Source: Ruthenibacterium sp. (lineage in GTDB: Bacteria > Bacillota > Clostridia > Oscillospirales > Ruminococcaceae). From it: a stretch of DNA of 64,000 nt. The DNA lies in the NCBI GenBank assembly GCA_020025235.1, contig JAHHSL010000001.1, forward strand, positions 124,001-188,000. Direction: 5' to 3'. The position numbers and the translations under genes were made by a program. The notes beneath the pieces are model-generated. The model was not told the DNA's origin and ran no database searches. It saw only the letters and a program-made list of their open reading frames with translations. Below are positions 21,231 to 27,994 of this stretch, in pieces. Positions within the stretch are counted from its first letter, which is position 1. Each line of letters opens with the position of its first letter.

Positions 21231-22028
21231 TTACTTTATAAGATACCGGCGGATGATTTCGGCAGCGCCATCGTCCTGCGCGCACGGCGCAATCACGTCT
21301 GCCTCACGCTTTGCACTTTCCGCCCCGTTTTCCATGGCGACCGCAAAGCCCGCGGCGCGCAGCAGCTCTGCGTCGTTTTCGCCGTCCCCGAATGCCGCGG
21401 TTTCCTCCCAGCGGATGCCAAGCTTTTCCAAAAGGCGGGCAACGCCTTCTTTTTTATTGATGCCGGGGCCGGAAATATCGTACCCTCCCGGTGCAAACGA
21501 AACCGCTTTCAGCCCCAGATAGCCGTACTTTTCCATAAACTGCTGCATCCGCGCTTCGCTCATCGCCGCACATGCGCCGAACGGCATGCTTTCCAGATGA
21601 CGCACCTGATCCTCCCCATCCTTTACATAGGGCAGGATCTCCGTATACTTTTCCTTCATCCGGCGTACTGCCGGATATTCCACATAGGTATAATAGCCGT
21701 CATCGAAGATAAATTCCAGCGGCAGATCATAGTCTTCGCAAAAATCGACCAGCACATACATTTCTTCCGGCGTCATGCGGAACTGCCACAGTTCCGTGCC
21801 CGCGGCGTCGGTTACATGCGCGCCGTTCACCGCGACAAAATAATCCGGTTTTACCGCTTTGCCCAGCACCGCCTGTGCCGTAAAGCGCGCACGCCCTGTT
21901 GCAATGATGATCGCAACGCCGCTGTTCGCAAGTTCCTTTATGGCTGCCGCCGTTTTGTTTCCCGGCGCGCTGTGTCCGCGTGCCACAAGGGTTCCGTCGA
22001 TATCAAATACCGCCGCTTTGATGTTCAT
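21231..22028 (-). CDS. Cof-type HAD-IIB family phosphatase
   Basis: The 265-residue protein has HAD motif I DIDGTL (nucleophile Asp10 and acid Asp12), motif II IIATGRAR, a C2-type cap in the middle, KKEGVARLLEKLGI (motif III Lys) and motif IV AFGDGENDAELL. This family dephosphorylates sugar phosphates, flavin mononucleotide or PLP. GGGAGGAA precedes the start at 22028. It lies between a membrane protein gene and the glycosylase in one direction. Confidence 0.92.
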   Translation of the reverse strand: MNIKAAVFDIDGTLVARGHSAPGNKTAAAIKELANSGVAIIIATGRARFTAQAVLGKAVKPDYFVAVNGAHVTDAAGTELWQFRMTPEEMYVLVDFCEDYDLPLEFIFDDGYYTYVEYPAVRRMKEKYTEILPYVKDGEDQVRHLESMPFGACAAMSEARMQQFMEKYGYLGLKAVSFAPGGYDISGPGINKKEGVARLLEKLGIRWEETAAFGDGENDAELLRAAGFAVAMENGAESAKREADVIAPCAQDDGAAEIIRRYLIK

Positions 22029-22108
22029 GGGTATTCCTCCCGTATGGTTTTTGCTGCAGCTTGTATCATACCACAACACACCGTGCCGCTGCAAACCGCA
22101 CCGTGCGG

Positions 22109-22786
22109 TCATGCCAGCGGGCTGTTCTGCTTTTGCGTATTTTCCGTCTGTGCCGCAGGCTCCTGCCGCTCTGCGTCCTGCTGCGGTGCACCGTCATAAG
22201 GCTGCGCCGGCGTCTGCTGTTCGGTTTCGGATGCCTGCTGCATTTCAGACACTTCGGGCATCTTCGGCTGTACCGGCGGCAGTTCTTCCAATTTTTCCTC
22301 CGGCAGAGTTTCCGGTTCTTCGGCTTCCTCCGCTTCTTCCAGTTCTGCCTGCTGTTTTGCCTTGTTTTTATAGACAAATGCCGCAATCGTAAGCGCCGCA
22401 ATGCACACGCAGAAAAGCAGCGCCGCAACCGTCAGCCCGGAAAGCGCCGCATTCAGCGCTTCGCCGTGCATTTTGTACGAGCCGTAAAACATGGCGATGC
22501 CCGATACCAGCCCCACCACAAGCCCGATCAGAAGATTATATTTCAGCTTGGATTTCGAGGTATTGTCCCATATCCCGTTTTTCAGGCATGAAAGGATCAG
22601 ATAGATGCACACCACTGCACCCACACAGTATTCCCCGATCAGCTCGCGCATGCCGTCGCGTCCGGTAAGCTGCTGCACGATAATGGCAGCACACAGCCCG
22701 ACCATTGCAAAGATCCCCGCATTGCGTTCGATTTTGAGCAGACGCAGCTGCTGCAGCTCCTCGGCAGACATTTTGCTCTTTTTCAC
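22109..22786 (-). CDS. Membrane protein with acidic/Gln-rich cytoplasmic tail (possibly DUF6773-like)
   Basis: The 225-residue protein has a charged N-terminus, then four membrane segments (IFAMVGLCAAIIVQQL, VGAVVCIYLILSCL, NLLIGLVVGLVSGIAMF and LTVAALLFCVCIAALTIAAFVY), then about 85 residues rich in Glu, Pro and Gln. The membrane part resembles small DUF6773-like proteins of Firmicutes, but this is tentative. It is the first gene of a run ending in the DNA glycosylase. The function is unknown. Confidence 0.75.
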   Translation of the reverse strand: MKKSKMSAEELQQLRLLKIERNAGIFAMVGLCAAIIVQQLTGRDGMRELIGEYCVGAVVCIYLILSCLKNGIWDNTSKSKLKYNLLIGLVVGLVSGIAMFYGSYKMHGEALNAALSGLTVAALLFCVCIAALTIAAFVYKNKAKQQAELEEAEEAEEPETLPEEKLEELPPVQPKMPEVSEMQQASETEQQTPAQPYDGAPQQDAERQEPAAQTENTQKQNSPLA

Positions 22787-22836
22787 TTCAGATCATCCTT
22801 TCCTTTTATGCCGTTTTATCCGGATATTCCCGTTTC

Positions 22837-22865
22837 ATCTTACCAGTTTCGCGCGCATCATTCAA
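22837..22865 (-). promoter_or_regulatory. Promoter of the membrane protein-HAD-glycosylase operon
   Basis: On the minus strand TTGAAT (22865-22860), 17 bases ending TGG, TAAGAT (22842-22837). The TG makes an extended -10. Confidence 0.6.
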
Positions 22866-22913
22866 TCCTGTTTTCACAAAACGCCGTAAAACCGATGCAC
22901 CGTTCTGCAAAGC

Positions 22914-22959
22914 AAAAGCAGCAGCCCGCAAAACATCCAGTGCCGCGGCTGCTGCTTTT
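22914..22959 (-). terminator. Probable terminator after the aldose epimerase gene
   Basis: A perfect 13-base stem (22914-22926 with 22947-22959) whose ends are AAAA/TTTT. The T tail on the minus strand is short and interrupted. Confidence 0.55.
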
Positions 22960-22992
22960 CGTTCTGTTTTGTATTTCCCCGCGGATTTCAAA

Positions 22993-23874
22993 TCAGCGGG
23001 CGAAGGTGACAACAAGTGCCGTTTCCCACTTGCTTTCGGGTGCCAGCACCACCGTATCGGATTTTTCCGTCCACACTCCGCTTGCATCGCGTGCATCCGG
23101 CAGACCGTGCCACGGTTCAATGCACAGATAGCGGATCGCGCCCTTTGCGCTCCACATCAGCACATACGGGAAGTTTTCGATATTCACCGAAACACTGCGC
23201 CCGGTGTCCTTTTCCACGATCGAGAACGTTTTGGACTTCAGCCCGGAAAAGCACACGCTGTCATGGTCGAACATGCCGTCATGCACGGGGATATCCGTCT
23301 GGTTTTCAAAATACGCATAGCGTTCGCCGGTGACAAGGCCATCGTTCTCGCCCGTGACGATCACCTCCGGCGTTTCCGGCGTATCAAAGCGCAGGACATA
23401 ATCCTCCGGCTTGTGCTGTGCATCGAACGGGCACAGGAAGGCCGGATGATAGCCGAACGAGAACGGCATATCTTCATTGCCGTCGTTTTCCACGCGGATC
23501 TCGTGGTGCAGCACGCTGCCCTCGAGCCGGTAGGTGGAAAAGAGCTTGAACGCAAACGGATAGATTTCCATCGTACGCGCATTGGCCTCAAGGCACAGCG
23601 TCACGCTGTCGGGCTGCTGATCCACCAGCGAATGCTCGAAATCGCGTGCAAAGCCGTGCTGTCCGCCCTCGTACACAACATCCTTATGCGTAAACGTTCC
23701 GTTTTTCAGTCTGCCGCAGTACGGGAACAGGATCGGCGCGTGACGCCCCCATACTTCGGGGTCTGCCTGCCAGAGCATTTCCTCCCCGGTTTCTTTTTTG
23801 ACAATGCTGTGCAGCTCTGCGCCCTTGCTCTGCACCTTAACGCGCAGCGCTTCATTTTCAATAATAAACTCCAT
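22993..23874 (-). CDS. Aldose 1-epimerase family protein
   Basis: The 293-residue protein is of the galactose-mutarotase-like superfamily, LacX-like branch. Marks are the early KGAELHSIVKKETGEEMLWQ, HAPILFPYCGRL and GFARDFEH, then MPFSFGYHPAFLCPF with the catalytic His, and a C-terminal EPWHGLPD. It should interconvert sugar anomers. The start at 23874 is set by GGAGG. It follows the aldo/keto reductase by 48 bases, so the two may share a sugar-related role. Confidence 0.9.
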   Translation of the reverse strand: MEFIIENEALRVKVQSKGAELHSIVKKETGEEMLWQADPEVWGRHAPILFPYCGRLKNGTFTHKDVVYEGGQHGFARDFEHSLVDQQPDSVTLCLEANARTMEIYPFAFKLFSTYRLEGSVLHHEIRVENDGNEDMPFSFGYHPAFLCPFDAQHKPEDYVLRFDTPETPEVIVTGENDGLVTGERYAYFENQTDIPVHDGMFDHDSVCFSGLKSKTFSIVEKDTGRSVSVNIENFPYVLMWSAKGAIRYLCIEPWHGLPDARDASGVWTEKSDTVVLAPESKWETALVVTFAR

Positions 23875-23922
23875 AGTCGTCCTCCGTAATTGATTCGGTT
23901 GCCTTCCCGCGATTTGCACTGA

Positions 23923-24948
23923 TTACATGTTTTCGTCTGCTTCAAACGCCGCGGCAACGCTTTTCAGCTTTTCGCGGATCGGCAGTTCATACGGGCAGCG
24001 TTCTTCACATTTGCCGCAGCCGACGCAGTCATCGGCCTTGGCCTTCTGCGATGCGTAGCGCGAACGCGCCCAGTTGGAAAGATCGTAATGCTTTAAGTAA
24101 TTTTCAAACAGGAACATGCTCGGGATATCAATGCCCACCGTGCACGGCGCACAGTATCCGCACCGGCGGCAGAAGTTGCCGGAAAGCTCGGCGCGGATCG
24201 CCGCACATTCGTCCAGCTCCTCTTTCGTGAGCGGGCCGTCCATTTCCGCGGCCGCCGCGTTCTGTTCGATTTCCTCCACCGTTGCCATGCCCGGGATTGC
24301 AAGCGTGCAGTCCGGATTCTGCAGGATGTAGCGCATGGCGATCGTGCCGTCTGTGATGTTGCCGCCCGCAAGCGGCTTCATGGCGATGATGCCGACATTC
24401 TGTTCGGCGGCGCGGTGCATCAGGGCTTCGCCCTGGCTTTCCACGATATTGTACGGGAACATGATCGTCTCCACTTCCGGATACGTCAGCAGCCGTTCAA
24501 AGCTTTCCACCGAATGTGCCGTCGCGCCCAGATGCCGCACCTTGCCCGCCTTCATGGCGTCCTTGATTGCCGCGGCGGCGCCGTGTTCCGAAAACGCAAG
24601 CTCGAAATCCTCATCCGTTTTGATGTTGTGGATCTGGTAAAGATCGATATGATCCGTTTTCAGGTTCTGAAGGCTGGTTTCGATATCCCGCGCCATATCC
24701 TCGTATCCGCGCGACATGGATTTTGTTGCAAGAATGAACTTTTCACGCAGCCCGCCCGAAAGCGCCTGCCCAAGATAGCTTTCCGAAACCGTGTATCCGC
24801 GTGCGGTATCAATAAAGTTCACGCCTTTTTCGATCAGCTTTTCCATTAGGACCCGCGTTCCTGCCGCATCAATGCGCTGGATCGGGATCCCGCCGAAGCC
24901 CACGGCGGAAACCTGCAGACCGGTTTTTCCGAGAACTCTGTATTTCAT
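23923..24948 (-). CDS. Aldo/keto reductase with C-terminal 4Fe-4S cluster motif
   Basis: The 341-residue protein has an AKR barrel of about 270 residues with FIDTARGYTVSE (Asp and Tyr of the tetrad), LATKSM (Lys) and DLYQIHN (His). A tail follows with CRRCGYCAPC and CVGCGKCEERCPY, a ferredoxin-like cluster-binding region. Such fused reductases are common in anaerobic Clostridia. The substrate is unknown. AGGAGG precedes the start, and the gene leads an operon with the epimerase. Confidence 0.94.
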   Translation of the reverse strand: MKYRVLGKTGLQVSAVGFGGIPIQRIDAAGTRVLMEKLIEKGVNFIDTARGYTVSESYLGQALSGGLREKFILATKSMSRGYEDMARDIETSLQNLKTDHIDLYQIHNIKTDEDFELAFSEHGAAAAIKDAMKAGKVRHLGATAHSVESFERLLTYPEVETIMFPYNIVESQGEALMHRAAEQNVGIIAMKPLAGGNITDGTIAMRYILQNPDCTLAIPGMATVEEIEQNAAAAEMDGPLTKEELDECAAIRAELSGNFCRRCGYCAPCTVGIDIPSMFLFENYLKHYDLSNWARSRYASQKAKADDCVGCGKCEERCPYELPIREKLKSVAAAFEADENM

Positions 24949-24992
24949 TTTTCTTCCTCCTGCTGTGTGTCAGTCTCAACGCTGTTTTATTT

Positions 24993-25020
24993 ATTATACA
25001 CCTTATAAAATTTGTTGCAA
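24993..25020 (-). promoter_or_regulatory. Promoter of the aldo/keto reductase operon
   Basis: On the minus strand TTGCAA (25020-25015), 16 bases, perfect TATAAT (24998-24993), about 45 bases before the start. Confidence 0.6.
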
Positions 25021-25041
25021 AGAGCATTTTTATGTTATACT
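25012..25041 (+). promoter_or_regulatory. Promoter of the PAP2 gene
   Basis: TTGTTG (25012-25017), 18 bases ending TGT, TATACT (25036-25041), an extended -10. TTGCAA at 25015 (15-base spacing) is an alternative -35 and is shared with the opposite promoter. Confidence 0.45.
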
Positions 25042-25080
25042 GTAATCATTGACAGATAATATTCCGTTCATTCGGGAAAA

Positions 25081-25107
25081 GGAGGTCGGGCAGATTTCCG
25101 TCTGCCC
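25081..25107 (+). other. Shine-Dalgarno sequence followed by a hairpin before the PAP2 start
   Basis: GGAGGT (25081-25086) is the only strong ribosome binding site but lies 30 bases before the ATG at 25117. A perfect seven-pair hairpin, GGGCAGA (25088-25094) with TCTGCCC (25101-25107), fills the gap. Folding it would leave an effective spacing of about 10 bases. Confidence 0.5.
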
Positions 25108-25116
25108 TGTATCGCT

Positions 25117-25983
25117 ATGTTAAAGGAAAAAACAAACCGTGCCTTTCTGGCTGTCGGTGCAGCCGTGCTGGTATTCGGGCTTTTGGCCGCGTATCAGTTC
25201 GATCTTGCCATCGACCTTGCGCTGTATACGCCGACGTTTCTTCCCGCCGTGCTTATGGAATCCTTCGGCTGGCTGCCGCAGTATCTTCCCGCAGTTCTGC
25301 TGCTTGCGCTTTTTGCCCTGGATTCCGGGCTTTCCCGTGCGCTTCGCATCGGCTGCGGCGTTCTTGCCTTCCTCGGCAGCGCCGGCCTTGTTTACGTCGG
25401 GAAGTATCACCTTACCAAACGCAGCATGCCGCAGGCCGCCGCACTGATCTGGAGCGCTGTTTTCACAGCCGTGTGCGTCCTTTTGTGCTGGCGCATGTTT
25501 TCCGCGTGCACCGGCGCACAGCGTCAAAAGCTGCGGTTTGTGCTGTTCTGGGGCACGGCGTATCTGTTTGCCGGGCTGCTCGTCATCAATATCCTGAAGG
25601 CTCTGTGGCAGCGCACCCGCTTTGACGATATGCTCAACGCCGCCGGCGGCGTCCCCGAAAATGCCTTTGCGCTTTTCACCAGCTGGACGCAGCTGTTCGG
25701 CAACGGCGGTTCCAGCTTTCCCTCCGGGCACACGGCAGCCGCCTGCAGCGTTTTCACCTTTGCCGTCGCATGCGATCTTTTCCCCGGGTGGGCAAAGCGC
25801 CGCACGCTTGTCTGGTGCCTGTGCTGGGCGTATGTCGCCTTTATGGCACTGTGCCGTCTGATCATCGGACGCCATTTTTTAAGCGATACCCTCATGGCTT
25901 CGGCTGTCATGCTGCTTTTGTATCTGGCGCTGACCAAAACGTCGAAATACCGCGATACCGTCCGAAAGCTGAATGCCGCATAA
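25117..25983 (+). CDS. PAP2 superfamily phosphatase (membrane)
   Basis: The 288-residue integral membrane protein has about seven hydrophobic segments. The phosphatase motifs are KALWQRTR (K-x6-R; the usual following Pro is Phe), SSFPSGHTAAA (PSGH) and CRLIIGRHFLSD (R-x5-H-x3-D). The family removes phosphate from lipid phosphates such as undecaprenyl pyrophosphate or phosphatidate at the membrane. Translation initiation is unusual because the ribosome binding site and ATG are separated by a hairpin. The gene is monocistronic with a terminator 20 bases downstream. Confidence 0.9.
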   Translation: MLKEKTNRAFLAVGAAVLVFGLLAAYQFDLAIDLALYTPTFLPAVLMESFGWLPQYLPAVLLLALFALDSGLSRALRIGCGVLAFLGSAGLVYVGKYHLTKRSMPQAAALIWSAVFTAVCVLLCWRMFSACTGAQRQKLRFVLFWGTAYLFAGLLVINILKALWQRTRFDDMLNAAGGVPENAFALFTSWTQLFGNGGSSFPSGHTAAACSVFTFAVACDLFPGWAKRRTLVWCLCWAYVAFMALCRLIIGRHFLSDTLMASAVMLLLYLALTKTSKYRDTVRKLNAA

Positions 25984-26002
25984 AACAAAACCGTATCAAT
26001 GC

Positions 26003-26039
26003 AAAAACCCCCGATGTAAAATCACATCGGGGATTTTTT
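26003..26039. terminator. Bidirectional terminator between the PAP2 gene and the next gene
   Basis: A nine-base stem (26009-26017 with 26024-26032) flanked by AAAAA on the left and ATTTTTT on the right serves both converging genes. Confidence 0.85.
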
Positions 26040-26040
26040 G

Positions 26041-26544
26041 TTACAATTCCAGCGGCTTTACATCCAGTGAAAAATAATACTGAATGAATCCGCGTCCCTT
26101 CCATTCCGCACGCACCTTATAAAAATAGCGTCCCTGTGTGGAAGGCGTGCTGAACGTGCCGTCTCCCGCATCGGAAAGCTCCAGATATTCCGAAGGCTCG
26201 TCGGCTGTGGAGCGCATCACATGCAGCTCCGTAGGCGTTTTGGAAAAGCGGATCGTCATTTCGGCATTCGGCAGCACCTCGACCGTCTGCAGCGGCACAT
26301 CTTCAATCAGGAGCAGCGGCGTTTTTTCCTGCGTCAGGAAAAAGTTCCATTCCCAGCCCGCACGGCGCACTTCCTTGTCTTCTTCCAGATGCTCGTCGCC
26401 GTACTGCACCGAAATCAGCGGAAGTGCTGATTCCGGATCATGCGTATCAAGGGTTTCCTTAATAAAAGCGGTAACGCCTGCTGCTGCCGCGATCAGGACG
26501 ATACCGATCAACAGTTTTTGAAAAAATACTTTGGGTAGCTTCAT
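26041..26544 (-). CDS. Hypothetical membrane-anchored extracytoplasmic protein
   Basis: The 167-residue protein begins MKLPKVFFQKLLIGIVLIAAAAGVTAF, a single N-terminal membrane anchor or uncleaved signal. About 140 polar residues with beta-type patterning follow (RAGWEWNFFLTQEK, LPNAEMTIRFSKTPTELHV, YFYKVRAEWKGRGFIQYYFSLDV). The immunoglobulin-like look is only an impression. GGAGG precedes the start at good spacing. No family was recognised. Confidence 0.75.
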   Translation of the reverse strand: MKLPKVFFQKLLIGIVLIAAAAGVTAFIKETLDTHDPESALPLISVQYGDEHLEEDKEVRRAGWEWNFFLTQEKTPLLLIEDVPLQTVEVLPNAEMTIRFSKTPTELHVMRSTADEPSEYLELSDAGDGTFSTPSTQGRYFYKVRAEWKGRGFIQYYFSLDVKPLEL

Positions 26545-26699
26545 GCTCTGCCTCCTAGCCTGCTGCGTTCTTTTCTATTGTATCATGGCGTGCGGCAAAA
26601 ATCCACCCGCATCATACATTCTTCCCGCGCATATTTGTAAGAGAGACGTATTTTTCCGCCTGCTGCGGCAGGCAGGCTTTCATATCGGGAGGCAGACAG

Positions 26700-27377
26700 A
26701 TGATTCAGCTTGACAGCACATTCACCGTCCGGAGACTCGTTCTTATGGATCTTGACTCCATTCTTGCACTTTTTCATTCCTGCGGGCGCGATTTTTCCTG
26801 GTGCACACGGGAAACGGCCGTTTCGCTTTTCAGCGCGGGCGATTTCTGGGGCGGCTTTCTCGGCGACAAGCTTGTGATCTGCTGCGCCTGCGTTTCACCA
26901 GACGCCGCACCCGCGCCCATTCAGGCCATGCAGAACGGCCTGTGCGGCCTTCTGCCTTCGCAGCGTCTTCTGCTTCCGGCGGCGTTCACCCGCGCAGGCT
27001 GTGCCTTTGCCGCCCCGTTTTTTTCGCAGCTGTGCCGCTGTGCTTTAACTGACCCGCGCGCCAAACGCCCGCTCCGCACCGCTGCCGCCGTGCCGGTCAA
27101 AACCGGCACCCCGGTGCTTTCGGGGCTTTTTGATGCAGGCTTTGCCGCTGTGCGCATGCGCCCGCTGGATGCGCTTCGTCCGCATTATCTGCTGGAATTT
27201 CCGCGCACAGCCTTTCACGGCGCAAGGCCGCTGTGTCTGCATGTTCCGGTATCCGACAGCTATACCATATGCCGTCTGCTGGAAGCCGGCTGGCGCGCAT
27301 ATGATCTGCAGGATGCGGCAGACGGCTTTGCCAACGGGCCGTTTCTGTGCCTTTACGGCGATTTTGAGCGTTTTTGA
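26700..27377 (+). CDS. Hypothetical protein, possibly a degenerate GNAT-like protein
   Basis: The 225-residue protein starts after GGGAGG. The N-terminal third (ILALFHSCGRDFSWCTRETAVSL..FWGGFLGDKLVICCA) resembles the first half of a GNAT domain. The acetyl-CoA loop expected near residues 110-130 is not convincing, and the middle is Arg/Ala/Pro-rich. The C-terminal third ends in an aromatic strand (GPFLCLYGDFERF). It has unusually many Cys residues. No function can be assigned. Confidence 0.6.
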   Translation: MIQLDSTFTVRRLVLMDLDSILALFHSCGRDFSWCTRETAVSLFSAGDFWGGFLGDKLVICCACVSPDAAPAPIQAMQNGLCGLLPSQRLLLPAAFTRAGCAFAAPFFSQLCRCALTDPRAKRPLRTAAAVPVKTGTPVLSGLFDAGFAAVRMRPLDALRPHYLLEFPRTAFHGARPLCLHVPVSDSYTICRLLEAGWRAYDLQDAADGFANGPFLCLYGDFERF

Positions 27378-27405
27378 ATGAATTGTAAACTTTAAAGCGT
27401 TTCCC

Positions 27406-27434
27406 TTGACGAAATCGCGCAGGCGCCTTACACT
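27406..27434 (+). promoter_or_regulatory. Promoter of the MarR-ABC operon
   Basis: TTGACG (27406-27411), 17 bases, TACACT (27429-27434), about 60 bases before the MarR start. Confidence 0.75.
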
Positions 27435-27445
27435 TAGTTAAGTGT
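27430..27445 (+). promoter_or_regulatory. Probable MarR operator
   Basis: ACACTTA-GT-TAAGTGT is a perfect 16-base palindrome overlapping the -10 element. TAGTTAA (27435) and TTAACTA (27463) form a further inverted pair, and TAACTAT is repeated at 27448 and 27464. This fits autorepression by the MarR protein encoded next. Confidence 0.6.
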
Positions 27446-27493
27446 GATAACTATTATCTATATTAACTATTTAGGCTTTGAAGGAGGCTTCTT

Positions 27494-27994
27494 ATGCTCT
27501 GCCTGAATGACCGCGCTGCCGATTTCTTCCGCGTAATGGATCGAGTCCGGCGTGCGTGGCGTGACCTTACACCGTGCGATTCCTTAAATAAATCGCAGCT
27601 GAGGACCCTTATGGAAATTTCCCGCCAGACCCAGCGTCTGGAACAGGAAACCGGGAAATCCACCGGCGTTCCTCTATCGGTTCTTGCTTCCAGCATGAAT
27701 CTGAGCCTTCCCGCTTTGAGCCAGCGCATGCGCACGCTGGAGGATCTTGGGTATATCGAACGGGTCCCCGATCCTTCCGACCGCCGCGTTATCGGCCTGC
27801 GGCTCACCTGCGAAGGCGAGCAGTCAAAGAAGGAAGCTCACGAACGTTTCAACCTTTTGCTCACGGATACCCTCGATCGCCTCGGGCCTGAAAATTCCCG
27901 CCAGCTGATCGAGCTTCTTTCCCTTCTTGCACAGGCGTTTGAAGATGCCGGCAGACAGGATCGTGAGCAGCACACTCCGGAGGATACCCTATGA
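27494..27994 (+). CDS. MarR family transcriptional regulator
   Basis: The 166-residue protein has a winged helix STGVPLSVLASSMNLSLPALSQRMRTLEDLGYIERVPDPSDRRVIGLRLT (shown here only for location, residues about 56-105), with the DRR wing typical of MarR, and dimerisation helices at both ends. AAGGAGG precedes the start at 27494. Its stop overlaps the ABC start by four bases. It probably represses the exporter operon and responds to a transported compound. Confidence 0.93.
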   Translation: MLCLNDRAADFFRVMDRVRRAWRDLTPCDSLNKSQLRTLMEISRQTQRLEQETGKSTGVPLSVLASSMNLSLPALSQRMRTLEDLGYIERVPDPSDRRVIGLRLTCEGEQSKKEAHERFNLLLTDTLDRLGPENSRQLIELLSLLAQAFEDAGRQDREQHTPEDTL

